Origin: Rhodobiaceae bacterium
Lineage (GTDB): Bacteria; Pseudomonadota; Alphaproteobacteria; RS24
Direction: 5' to 3'
NCBI GenBank assembly: GCA_002721725.1
Contig: PBLK01000007.1
Span: 1-64,000 of the forward strand
DNA length: 64,000 nt
Shown here: one piece after another, positions 53,457-62,040 of the stretch
Layout of the letters: each line of letters opens with the position of its first letter
How positions within the stretch are numbered: the first letter of the stretch is position 1
Made by a program: the position numbers and the translations under genes
The notes under the pieces: model-generated
Database searches by the model: none
Seen by the model: only the letters and a program-made list of their open reading frames with translations
Told to the model about the DNA's origin: nothing

Positions 53457-53879
53457 ATGGCCGATAGACAAATTACTTATCTCACCGATGCATTAATCAT
53501 TACCTGTATCGTGCAAGCAAGCCGCGCCGATACGATTGTTAAAGCGGCGCAAAATGTCGGCGCGCAAGGCGCGACGGTGACCTATGCGCGCGGCACAGGG
53601 GTGCGCGAGCGCATGGGGTTGATGGGTGTGACCATTGATGAGCAAAAAGAAATGGTGCGCATCATCGTATCTGAAGAGCAAGCTGACCGCGTATTTGAGG
53701 CAATGTATTTGGCCGGTGATTTGGACAAACCGGGCATGGGAATTATGTTTATGAATAAACTTGATCGCATTGCCACCTATATTCCCGATGAGGTTTTGGC
53801 CGAGGCCAATAAGCCTGCTGCCAAGCTGAAGAAACGCAAAACGGCGACCCGTCGCCCGACCAAAAAGGCGAAAAAATGA
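53457..53879 (+). CDS. PII-like (P-II family nitrogen regulator-like) protein with basic C-terminal tail
   Basis: LIITCIVQASRADTIVKAAQNVGAQGATVTYARGTGVRER T-loop-like region; tail KLKKRKTATRRPTKKAKK. Confidence 0.8.
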   Translation: MADRQITYLTDALIITCIVQASRADTIVKAAQNVGAQGATVTYARGTGVRERMGLMGVTIDEQKEMVRIIVSEEQADRVFEAMYLAGDLDKPGMGIMFMNKLDRIATYIPDEVLAEANKPAAKLKKRKTATRRPTKKAKK

Positions 53880-54163
53880 TTACCGAAATCGGGGCATTTA
53901 TGGTTAAGGGCGCGGGCCAAGAGCTGGTGCATGAATTGCATGATGACAAAAACATTCTGGGCATTTTCGTCGAAGCGGGGCGCACAGAAGATTTGTTCGC
54001 CTTTCGCGAATTCGGCTCGGCTTCGGAGAATGACATTGTCACCATATTGGTCGAGAACCGTCACGCCACCCGCATATTTGATTTGATGTGCAGCAAAATC
54101 GGCCTCGACAAACCGCAACGTGGCATGGTTTTCCAAATGCCGCTGCACAAACAACCGAAATAA
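53876..54163 (+). CDS. Short divergent PII-like protein
   Basis: 95 aa, overlaps previous gene by 4 nt (ATGA); IVTILVENRHATRIFDLMCSKIGLDKPQRGMVFQMPL resembles the previous gene's C-terminal half. Confidence 0.6.
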   Translation: MITEIGAFMVKGAGQELVHELHDDKNILGIFVEAGRTEDLFAFREFGSASENDIVTILVENRHATRIFDLMCSKIGLDKPQRGMVFQMPLHKQPK

Positions 54164-54247
54164 GCAGCCTCCTAAGACATTTATGGCGGCCATTTGCCTG
54201 ACATTTCCGGCTTTTGTCCTATATCCCGTCACAAATAGGAGTTATGC

Positions 54248-55657
54248 GTGACTGAAATTGAAACCGATTATCTGATAGTCGGCAGCGGTGCTATGGGCAT
54301 GGCGTTTGCCGATACTTTGTTGACCGAAAGCCAAGCCGATATGGTGATTGTCGATCGCCATGCCAAACCTGGCGGGCATTGGAATGTGGCTTATCCGTTT
54401 GTGCATTTGCACCAACCATCGAGTTTTTTCGGTGTTGCCTCGCGCGAATTGAGCCGATTTGAAAAAGACAAGGTCGGTTTCAATAAGGGGCTTTATGATT
54501 TGGCATCGGGGGCGGAAGTCAGCGCCTATTTTGATGATGTGATGCAGCAAACATTATTGCCGAGCGGGCGGGTGCGGTATTTCCCCATGTCGGATTATCA
54601 GGGTGACGGCGTATTCACTTCGCTGACCGGCGGACAAGAGACAAGAGTGAAATATAAAAAGCTGGTCGATGCGACCCGGTTGACGGTCGATGTGCCGATC
54701 GAGCACGACCCGGCGTTCACTATTGCCGATGGCGTTCAATTCATGCCGCTCAACAATTTGCCGACACTGAAAACCGCTCCGCAGGGCTATGTCATTATCG
54801 GCTCGGGCAAGACCGGCATGGATGCGTGTTTATGGCTGTTGCAAAACGGCGTTAGTGCCGATGCCATTCGCTGGATTATGCCGCGCGATGCTTGGATGCT
54901 GCCGCGCGAATTTGCCCAAAATTCAGAAGAATTTTTTGCCGATACATTCGGCAATCAGGCCAAGCAGTTTGAGGCTATGGCAGCGGCGGAAAATATCGAT
55001 GATATGTATGACCGTCTGGAAGCCGCCGGGTGTATGGTGCGGCTCGACCCTGAAGTGCGCCCGACCATGTTCCATGCCGCCACCATCAGTCACCCTGAAT
55101 TGGAAGCATTGCGTCGGATAAAAAACATTATTCGCATGGGGCGCGTGTCGGCTTTAGAGGTTGATAAAATCATTCTTGATGATGGCACCATGCCGACCGG
55201 CCCTGATATTGTGCATGTCGATTGTTCGGCTAGTCTGTCGCGCACCATGCCAAAAATGTCGCCAAAGCCGGTATTTGACGGCGATGTCATCACCCCGCAA
55301 ACTGTGCGCAGCTTCATGCCGGTTTTCAGCGGGTCGATGATTGCCTATGTCGAAGCGCGTTATGATGATGCGGCAGAAAAAAACCGATTGTGCAATGTTG
55401 TGCCGCTGCCCAATCGGGCTGAGGATTTTGTGCCCATGACGTTGGCTGCAATGATGAACCAGTTTAATTGGTCGCAAGACAAGCCTTTGCGCCAATGGGT
55501 GCGTGACAATCGGCTCGATGGTTTCACCAAGCTGACCAATAATGTTGATCCTGATGACAAAGAAAAAATGGATATTATGCTGCGAATTCGCGACAATGCG
55601 CCCAAAGCGGTTGGCAATTTGATGAAGCTGGCTGAGACAATCGACGCACCCGCATAG
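54248..55657 (+). CDS. NAD(P)/FAD-dependent oxidoreductase (flavin monooxygenase-like)
   Basis: DYLIVGSGAMGMAFADTLL Rossmann; GGHWNVAYPFVHLHQPSSFFGV; GYVIIGSGKTGMDACLWLL. Confidence 0.8.
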   Translation: MTEIETDYLIVGSGAMGMAFADTLLTESQADMVIVDRHAKPGGHWNVAYPFVHLHQPSSFFGVASRELSRFEKDKVGFNKGLYDLASGAEVSAYFDDVMQQTLLPSGRVRYFPMSDYQGDGVFTSLTGGQETRVKYKKLVDATRLTVDVPIEHDPAFTIADGVQFMPLNNLPTLKTAPQGYVIIGSGKTGMDACLWLLQNGVSADAIRWIMPRDAWMLPREFAQNSEEFFADTFGNQAKQFEAMAAAENIDDMYDRLEAAGCMVRLDPEVRPTMFHAATISHPELEALRRIKNIIRMGRVSALEVDKIILDDGTMPTGPDIVHVDCSASLSRTMPKMSPKPVFDGDVITPQTVRSFMPVFSGSMIAYVEARYDDAAEKNRLCNVVPLPNRAEDFVPMTLAAMMNQFNWSQDKPLRQWVRDNRLDGFTKLTNNVDPDDKEKMDIMLRIRDNAPKAVGNLMKLAETIDAPA

Positions 55658-55666
55658 GAGGAGTTT

Positions 55667-56773
55667 ATGGCTGAATTTCAAACCCACAAAAACGATATTA
55701 CCAAAACCCGTTTGGCAGATGTCGGCAATCAAGTTGACGATTTCATACTGGCAGATGGCGAAATTTTGGTGAAAGTCGAACGCTTCTCATTCACCGCCAA
55801 TAATGTGACTTATGGCGCGGTTGGTGAACAAATCGGCTATTGGCAATTTTTTCCGCCGCATCTGACCGATGGCGATGATGCCGATTGGGGCATTGTGCCG
55901 GTTTGGGGGTTTGCTGAAATTGTCGCCAGCAATAATCCCGATATGAAAATCGGTGAGCGTAGCTATGGTTATTTCCCAATGGCCAATTATTTGAAAATGT
56001 TGCCGGTGCGCGTGTCCGATGACCGCTTTGTCGATGGTGCGCCGCACCGTGCCGAATTGCCTGCCGTTTATAATAGCTATGACCGTCTTGGCACGGGGCA
56101 GTCGCAAAATGACAATTTGCGCGCTTTGCTAAACCCGCTTTACGGCACTTCTTATTGCTTGTGCGATGCCTTGCAGGAAGAAAATTATCGTGATGCTGAG
56201 CAAGTGGTGATTTTATCGGCATCGTCAAAAACCGCCATCGGTTTGGCCTTTGGCCTGTCGCAAATTGACGGTGCGCGCCCGGCCATTATCGGTCTCACAT
56301 CGCCGGGCAATGTTGGTTTTGTCGAGAAGACCGGCAGCTATGATATGATTATCGGCTATGATGATTTAAGCCCCTTGCCGAATAAACCTTCCGTGCTGGT
56401 TGATATGTCGGGCAATCGCGCCGTGTTGGGCGCGGTGCATGGGGCGCTGGGCGATAATATGTATTGGTGCCATAATGTCGGCTTGACGCATTGGGATGAC
56501 AGCGAAACCAAAAACGCTCCGGCGGCGGCGCAATTGATTGGCGCGCGCAGCGCCATGTTCTTCGCGCCGGGTCATATTGCGCGGCGTGCCGAAGAATGGG
56601 GCGCGATGGATTTCAATCAAAAAGTTGCCGCTTTTCTGGCCGATGGCATGGCTCATGCGGACACTTGGCTTGATGTTCACGAAACGCATGGCCTCCAAGC
56701 TTTCGAGCCCATTTATAGTCGCGTCGTTATTGGTGATTTGCGCGCCGAAGAGGGCATTATCATCGCCCTGTAA
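55667..56773 (+). CDS. DUF2855 family protein
   Basis: ILVKVERFSFTANNVTYGAVGEQIGYWQFFP; VVILSASSKTAIGLAFGL; MDR-like organisation. Confidence 0.8.
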   Translation: MAEFQTHKNDITKTRLADVGNQVDDFILADGEILVKVERFSFTANNVTYGAVGEQIGYWQFFPPHLTDGDDADWGIVPVWGFAEIVASNNPDMKIGERSYGYFPMANYLKMLPVRVSDDRFVDGAPHRAELPAVYNSYDRLGTGQSQNDNLRALLNPLYGTSYCLCDALQEENYRDAEQVVILSASSKTAIGLAFGLSQIDGARPAIIGLTSPGNVGFVEKTGSYDMIIGYDDLSPLPNKPSVLVDMSGNRAVLGAVHGALGDNMYWCHNVGLTHWDDSETKNAPAAAQLIGARSAMFFAPGHIARRAEEWGAMDFNQKVAAFLADGMAHADTWLDVHETHGLQAFEPIYSRVVIGDLRAEEGIIIAL

Positions 56774-56791
56774 AGACCACTGCTTAGCTCT

Positions 56792-56821
56792 TGCAATGGC
56801 GAAAAAGACAAGCTAGTTAAA
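56792..56821. repeat. Left copy of imperfect 30-bp direct repeat
   Basis: TGCAATGGCGAAAAAGACAAGCTAGTTAAA; 25/30 identity with 57672-57701. Confidence 0.7.
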
Positions 56822-56829
56822 GCGCAAGT

Positions 56830-56905
56830 GCCGGTATAGCTCAGTTGGTAGAGCATCTGATTTGTAATCAGAGGGTCGGGAGTTCAAGTCTCTCTGCCGG
56901 CACCA
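56830..56905 (+). tRNA. tRNA-Thr (TGT), CCA encoded
   Basis: GCCGGTA/TGCCGGC acceptor, TAGCTCAGTTGGTAGAGCA D arm, anticodon loop TTTGTAA, AGTTCAAGTCT T arm. Confidence 0.95.
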
Positions 56906-56999
56906 CTTTTTAGATTCTACTGTTTTTTGCCCTTAAAAAATTAAATTTTTAGTCTCAAACAATGGCATAAATGATGGAATGACCTTTCTGGATGTGTAA

Positions 57000-57635
57000 A
57001 TGACGGATCAGCTATTAACAAATTTGAAAAAAAGTTATGTAGTCCCCCTGGTTCAAGCGGAAGCACCTGATGAGGCGGTTAGTGTTTCAAGAGCTCTGGT
57101 CGAAGGTGGGCTAGAAGTCTTGGAAGTGGTTTTGCGCACTGATAATGCTTTCGATTGCCTTGAAGCAGTGTCCTCAGCGTTTCCTAACCTTAGTGTTGGT
57201 GCAGGTACTGTTCTTTCGCCCTCGCATGCTGAAAAAGCCATTGCCCGCGGAGCTAAGTTTCTGGTGTCACCCGGGCTGTATGATAGCGTCGTGACAGTTG
57301 CCCAAGAAAGTGAAACTCCAATTTTGCCCGGCATTGCAACAGCTTCTGAATTGCAACACGCTTGGAACTTGGGCTTGCGCACCGTAAAATTTTTTCCTGC
57401 CAGTAGTGCAGGTGGACCGAGCATGCTTAATGCCCTATCTGCAGCATTTCGTGATGTGCAGTTCATGCCCACAGGTGGAGTAAGTCCTTCCAATCTGAAC
57501 GATTATCTAGCTGTCCCGTCAGTTATTGCCTGCGGTGGTAGCTGGTTAACTCCCGCAGCAGAAATTGCTAACGGTAACTTCGGTGCCATTACAAATCTCG
57601 CGCGACAAGCCCGCGCACTTGCCGAAAAATTATAA
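57000..57635 (+). CDS. eda: Bifunctional 4-hydroxy-2-oxoglutarate / 2-dehydro-3-deoxy-6-phosphogluconate aldolase
   Basis: VVPLVQAEAPDEAVSVSRALVEGGLEVLEVVLRTDNA; VGAGTVL; FLVSPG; KFFPAS; FMPTGGVS. Confidence 0.93.
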   Translation: MTDQLLTNLKKSYVVPLVQAEAPDEAVSVSRALVEGGLEVLEVVLRTDNAFDCLEAVSSAFPNLSVGAGTVLSPSHAEKAIARGAKFLVSPGLYDSVVTVAQESETPILPGIATASELQHAWNLGLRTVKFFPASSAGGPSMLNALSAAFRDVQFMPTGGVSPSNLNDYLAVPSVIACGGSWLTPAAEIANGNFGAITNLARQARALAEKL

Positions 57636-57671
57636 AGGCAACAGGGCCGGTGAACCGCTATTGGATCTAAG

Positions 57672-57701
57672 TGCAATGGCGGAGAAGACAAGCTCGCTCA
57701 A
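57672..57701. repeat. Right copy of imperfect 30-bp direct repeat
   Basis: TGCAATGGCGGAGAAGACAAGCTCGCTCAA; 880 bp from left copy. Confidence 0.7.
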
Positions 57702-57741
57702 AATAACTATGCTCAGAAATCAAGATTTAAGTGAGCGTGCA

Positions 57742-58401
57742 ATGAGTGACAGCAAAATCGAAATTTGGGGTGCCGAAACGGCGCGCACATTTCGACCGAT
57801 ATGGATGGCGGAAGAATTGGGGCTTGTTTATCGGCATCAGCCGATTGAGCCACGCACGGGCGAGACCCAGACGGCAAGCTATACCGCGTTGAACCGCAAG
57901 CAAAAAGTGCCGTTTCTTGTCGATGGGGAGGTGCGTGTCTCAGAAAGTCTCGCCATCTGCCGCTATCTGGCGCAACGTTATCCGAGTGCGGCTGTGCATG
58001 TGCCGAAAACTCTGCTCGAGCAAACCAAAGAAGATGAATGGTGCTGTTATATTTATGGCGAGATTGACGAAACCGCGCTTTACGTGATGCGCCGTCATGG
58101 CGATTTGGCCGAAATTTACGGTGCTGCGCCGAATGTCATTGAAGCCACAAAGGCCTATTTGGCACGCCATATGGATATTTTGGCCAATCATCTCGAAGGC
58201 CGAAAATCAGTCTTGGATGTCGGTTTTGGTGTCGCTGACATTATGCTGGTATCGTGCATTGATTGGGCGGTATTTTATCAAGTTGATGTGCCGCCATCGG
58301 TCATTGCTTATCGCGACCATATTGCTGAGCGTCCAGCCTATCAAAAAGCCATGGCCTTTAATTATCCGAAGCTGTTTGGCGGCTTGGCTGCTGCCAATTA
58401 G
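57742..58401 (+). CDS. Glutathione S-transferase family protein
   Basis: KIEIWGAETARTFRPIWMAEELGLVYRHQPIEPRTGETQT; VPFLVDGEVRVSESLAICRYLA; start reassigned from 57565. Confidence 0.9.
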   Translation: MSDSKIEIWGAETARTFRPIWMAEELGLVYRHQPIEPRTGETQTASYTALNRKQKVPFLVDGEVRVSESLAICRYLAQRYPSAAVHVPKTLLEQTKEDEWCCYIYGEIDETALYVMRRHGDLAEIYGAAPNVIEATKAYLARHMDILANHLEGRKSVLDVGFGVADIMLVSCIDWAVFYQVDVPPSVIAYRDHIAERPAYQKAMAFNYPKLFGGLAAAN

Positions 58402-58416
58402 GCAAGGGAGGAAGCA

Positions 58417-59604
58417 ATGGGACCACTTGCAGGAATTAAAGTGCTTGATTTGACCAGCATGGTTTCGGGCCCAATGGGGGCCATGATGCTGGCCGACCAG
58501 GGGGCCGAAGTTATTAAAGTTGAGCCGCTCTACGGCGAACAATTGCGCCATATGGCAGCGCCGCATAATGGCGTGAATCCGGTATTTTACTCATGTAATC
58601 GTGGCAAGAAATCGCTGGCGCTGGATTTGAAATCCGATGAAGGCAAAGAAATTCTCAAAAAGCTGGTTAGCGAGGCGGATGTCTTTATGCAAAATTTTCG
58701 CCCCGGCGCAATTGAGCGCATGGGTTTTGGCGAACCGGAGATGCGCAAGCTGAATGAAAAATTGATTTATCTGTCGATTAGCGGCTTTGGTGAAAAAGGC
58801 CCTTATGCGCAGAGCCGGGTCTATGATCCGGTCATTCAGGCGCTTTCCGGCGCGACTGATATTCAGGCAGACCGCCAATCGGGTCGCCCGCAAATGTTTC
58901 GCATCATCATTGCCGATAAGGTGACGTCTGTCACCGCCGCGCAAGCCGTTTCATCTGCGCTGTTTGCCCGTGAGCGACATGGTAAAGGCCAGCATATTCA
59001 ATTGTCCATGCTCGACACCATGCTGTCTTTTTTTTGGGCAGAGGGCATGGCCGGCCTGGTCTATGGCGAAAAAGAGTTTGACGTGCGCAAATTACAAGGT
59101 ACGCAAGATCTCATCTATAAGGCGAAAGACCGGTATATCACTGCCGGGGCGGTTTCCGATGCGGAATGGGCTGGTATGTGCCGCGCCCTTAATCAGGAAA
59201 AATGGCTTGAAGATGAGCGTTTCAGTAATTCTGCTGCGCGCGTGGCCAATGCCGAAGAACGAAAGAAAATGACCGGCGCAGAAATTGAAAAATGGGACAG
59301 TGAGGAAATTCTGGCACGCTTCCAAGAAGAGGGGGTACCAAGCGCACCTTTGCTCGACCGCATGGAATTAATGGCGCATCCGCAAATCCTTGCTAACGAG
59401 TCGATAGAGCGCATTGTGCATAAAGGGTTTGGCGAGGTGCGCCAAGCGCGTCCGGCGGCGCAATTTTCTGAGACGCCAAGCGGCATTGACGCGCCTGCGC
59501 CGCGGCTTGGTCAGCATGGGCGTGAGATTTTGAGTGGTCTCGGTTATGATGATGGTGCGATTGAAGCGTTGATTGTGAACGGCGAATTGGTCGTTAGTGA
59601 ATAG
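58417..59604 (+). CDS. CaiB/BaiF family CoA-transferase
   Basis: GPLAGIKVLDLTSMVSGPMGAMMLADQGAEVIKVEPL; QNFRPGAIERMGFG. Confidence 0.94.
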   Translation: MGPLAGIKVLDLTSMVSGPMGAMMLADQGAEVIKVEPLYGEQLRHMAAPHNGVNPVFYSCNRGKKSLALDLKSDEGKEILKKLVSEADVFMQNFRPGAIERMGFGEPEMRKLNEKLIYLSISGFGEKGPYAQSRVYDPVIQALSGATDIQADRQSGRPQMFRIIIADKVTSVTAAQAVSSALFARERHGKGQHIQLSMLDTMLSFFWAEGMAGLVYGEKEFDVRKLQGTQDLIYKAKDRYITAGAVSDAEWAGMCRALNQEKWLEDERFSNSAARVANAEERKKMTGAEIEKWDSEEILARFQEEGVPSAPLLDRMELMAHPQILANESIERIVHKGFGEVRQARPAAQFSETPSGIDAPAPRLGQHGREILSGLGYDDGAIEALIVNGELVVSE

Positions 59605-59612
59605 GTGGTAAG

Positions 59613-60383
59613 ATGAGCAAGAAACCGGTATTTTTGGTTTTGGGGGCAGGCGCAGGTATTGGCGGCAACGTTGCCAAAAAATTTGCCAAAGAGGGCTATC
59701 ACGCCGTTTTGGCTCGGCGCAGCGATGAAGACGGCCTCAATAAGTTAGTCGGTGATATCAAACAGGGCGGTGACGAAGCGACGGGGCGCTTGGTTAATGC
59801 CATTGAAGATGGCGCAATTGAAGATTTAATTGCCGATGTTGAAAAGAATATCGGACCGATTGAAGTGTTTCTGTTCAATCTCGGAGCGCAATTTGGTGAC
59901 AGGACGCTGGAAGAGACGCCGCTCAAATTATTTGAAATGGGCTGGCGCTTGACCAGTCTTGCGCTGTTTCGCGTCGCCAAAACATTGGCCCCAATCATGG
60001 AAGCGCGCGGCGGCGGTAAAATCCTTGTGACCTCTGCAACTTCGGCCATGCGCGGCAATGCGGGGCAGCATGCTCATGCGGCGGCGATTGGCGGTCGCCG
60101 CCTATTATGCCAGTCGCTCAATGCCGAATTGTCGGTCAAAGGCATTCATATTTGCCATATTTACATTGATGCGCCGATTGAAGCGCCTGACACCATCGGC
60201 AAATTGCTGGGGCCGGAACTTTATCAGAAGCTATTGGAGGAACGCGGCAATGGAAAAGATATGCTGGTCATTCCTGAAAAAGTGGCAGAGACTTATTATC
60301 ACATAGCGCATCAGCATCGTTCTGCTTGGACTAGCGAAGTCGATATTCGACCCTATTCGGAACAACCTTGGTGGAATAATTAA
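59613..60383 (+). CDS. SDR family oxidoreductase (atypical)
   Basis: VFLVLGAGAGIGGNVAKKFAKEGYHAVLARRSDE; active site Tyr not obvious (HAHAAAIGGRRLL in place of YxxxK). Confidence 0.82.
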   Translation: MSKKPVFLVLGAGAGIGGNVAKKFAKEGYHAVLARRSDEDGLNKLVGDIKQGGDEATGRLVNAIEDGAIEDLIADVEKNIGPIEVFLFNLGAQFGDRTLEETPLKLFEMGWRLTSLALFRVAKTLAPIMEARGGGKILVTSATSAMRGNAGQHAHAAAIGGRRLLCQSLNAELSVKGIHICHIYIDAPIEAPDTIGKLLGPELYQKLLEERGNGKDMLVIPEKVAETYYHIAHQHRSAWTSEVDIRPYSEQPWWNN

Positions 60384-60396
60384 AGAGGAGGAAGCT

Positions 60397-61245
60397 ATGC
60401 CGATAGAAGTTGAAAAAACCGGAGCAGCTTGCGGGGCATTCGTGACCGGTATTGATTTGACACAAGATATTTCTGCCGATTTGGCCGGAGAATTGCGTGC
60501 CATTTGGCTTGAAAATAAGGTCATTGCTTTCCCCCATCAAAATCTCAGCGATGACGATTTGGAGCGCTTTACGCTGGCTTTTGGCGAGTTTGGAGAAGAT
60601 CCGTTTTTTGGTCATATCGACGGTCATGAAAACATTGCCGCTATTCAGCGCGATGCCGATGAGAAAACCCCAATATTTGCCGAGTTTTTCCATTCCGATT
60701 GGAGCTTTTTAGAAGTGCCGCCGGCTGGCACTTGCCTTTTCGGTATCACCATTCCGCCTACAGGGGGCAACACTCTATTTGCCGATCAAGTGGCCGCCTA
60801 TGAACGTTTGCCTGATGCGATGCGAGACAAAGCCGAAAATCTGACTGCAGTTCACTCGGCTGAATTGGGTTATGCTCCCTATGGCGCTTATGGCGATGAC
60901 GATAAAGATAGCGGTCGGTCGATGAATATTATACCGAGTGAACGCGCATGCGAGAAGCGCGAGCATCCTTTTGTCCGCATGCATCATGAAACAGGAAAAA
61001 AAGCGCTGTTTTCATCGCCCGCTTATATTCAGGCTTTTGCTGGGTATGAAAAGGAGGAGAGCGACGCGCTTCTCATTGAATTTTACGGCCTGCAAAGCCA
61101 GGACGAATTAGTCTATTCCCACAAATGGGAAAAGAATATGCTTGTAATGTGGGACAATCGTTCTTTGTTGCATGCGGCAACTGGCGGTTATGACGGATAT
61201 GACCGTTTGCTGCACCGCACAACCATCGCTGACACAAAGTTTTAG
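60397..61245 (+). CDS. TauD/TfdA family dioxygenase
   Basis: GAFVTGIDLTQDISADLAGELRAIWLENKVIAFPHQNL; FHSDWSF (HxD); MWDNRSLLHAATGGYDGYDRLLHRTTI. Confidence 0.93.
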   Translation: MPIEVEKTGAACGAFVTGIDLTQDISADLAGELRAIWLENKVIAFPHQNLSDDDLERFTLAFGEFGEDPFFGHIDGHENIAAIQRDADEKTPIFAEFFHSDWSFLEVPPAGTCLFGITIPPTGGNTLFADQVAAYERLPDAMRDKAENLTAVHSAELGYAPYGAYGDDDKDSGRSMNIIPSERACEKREHPFVRMHHETGKKALFSSPAYIQAFAGYEKEESDALLIEFYGLQSQDELVYSHKWEKNMLVMWDNRSLLHAATGGYDGYDRLLHRTTIADTKF

Positions 61246-61257
61246 CCTGAAGCAAAA

Positions 61258-61280
61258 CGGGCGCGTGAAGCACGCGCCCG
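61258..61280. terminator. Bidirectional hairpin terminator between convergent genes
   Basis: CGGGCGCGTG-AAG-CACGCGCCCG perfect 10-bp stem with T-rich flank. Confidence 0.75.
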
Positions 61281-61299
61281 CTATATTTTTAGCTAAGAT

Positions 61300-62022
61300 T
61301 TAGCGAACGCTGTTCAAATCCAGAGAGCCATAACTGCCCGCAGTTGTTGTCCATGTGGCTCCTAGCAAGGTGCGTACCTTTGCCATACCAGCAATAGCGG
61401 CGCGGAAATCTGCATTTTTACCTAATTCAGCGCGATAACTTTCCAATTCCGACCAGCTATTACCGCCGAATACGACAATATGGCTGACGCCAGGTGTGCC
61501 ACCGGCAGTTACCCGCCATACGTCAATTGAACCCGGAAAGTCTTGCATGATGTTAGAATTCATCAGGCGAGTTAGGCGACTGACGTAGTTGGCTGGATCG
61601 CTTACCCTGGCTGCCGCGCCTTCCCAAGAAAAACGTTCATTATTGATTTCACCCCAACCGGCAACATGGGTGTAAACTGTTTCGCTGACCAGTGTGCCAC
61701 TTGCGGACAAGGCTTTGCGGAAACGATCCCAATCAGCGGTACCGTTTAGGTTTGCTTGAGTTGCTTCCCAAGTCGCCAGATCTTCATAGACAACTGCAAA
61801 AGAAAAGTTTTGCGGCGCAGTTCCATTGGCAGCATGTGCGTTAATTAGCATACGGCCTTCAAAGGTTTTGAAGACGTCTGAATTAGTAAATTTATCAACC
61901 GCCGCAAAGAAACGATTTTCTTGGGCCGGTTCAACCGACCACGCATAATCTACCCAAACAGCTTGCGCGCGGGCAAAGCCCGTCATAGCAAGCAAAACAA
62001 TCATCACTCTCAATAACATCAT
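61300..62022 (-). CDS. Exported protein of unknown function with internal duplication
   Basis: Signal peptide MMLLRVMIVLLAMTGFARAQA; two similar halves (NSDVFKTFEGRMLIN.. and NSNIMQDFPGSIDVW..). Confidence 0.75.
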   Translation of the reverse strand: MMLLRVMIVLLAMTGFARAQAVWVDYAWSVEPAQENRFFAAVDKFTNSDVFKTFEGRMLINAHAANGTAPQNFSFAVVYEDLATWEATQANLNGTADWDRFRKALSASGTLVSETVYTHVAGWGEINNERFSWEGAAARVSDPANYVSRLTRLMNSNIMQDFPGSIDVWRVTAGGTPGVSHIVVFGGNSWSELESYRAELGKNADFRAAIAGMAKVRTLLGATWTTTAGSYGSLDLNSVR

Positions 62023-62040
62023 TTTTACTCCTAATTTTAA

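Noticed and set aside
55154-55732. 192-aa minus-strand ORF spanning the FMO-like/DUF2855 junction
   Set aside because: Antisense to two supported genes; composition does not look like a real protein.
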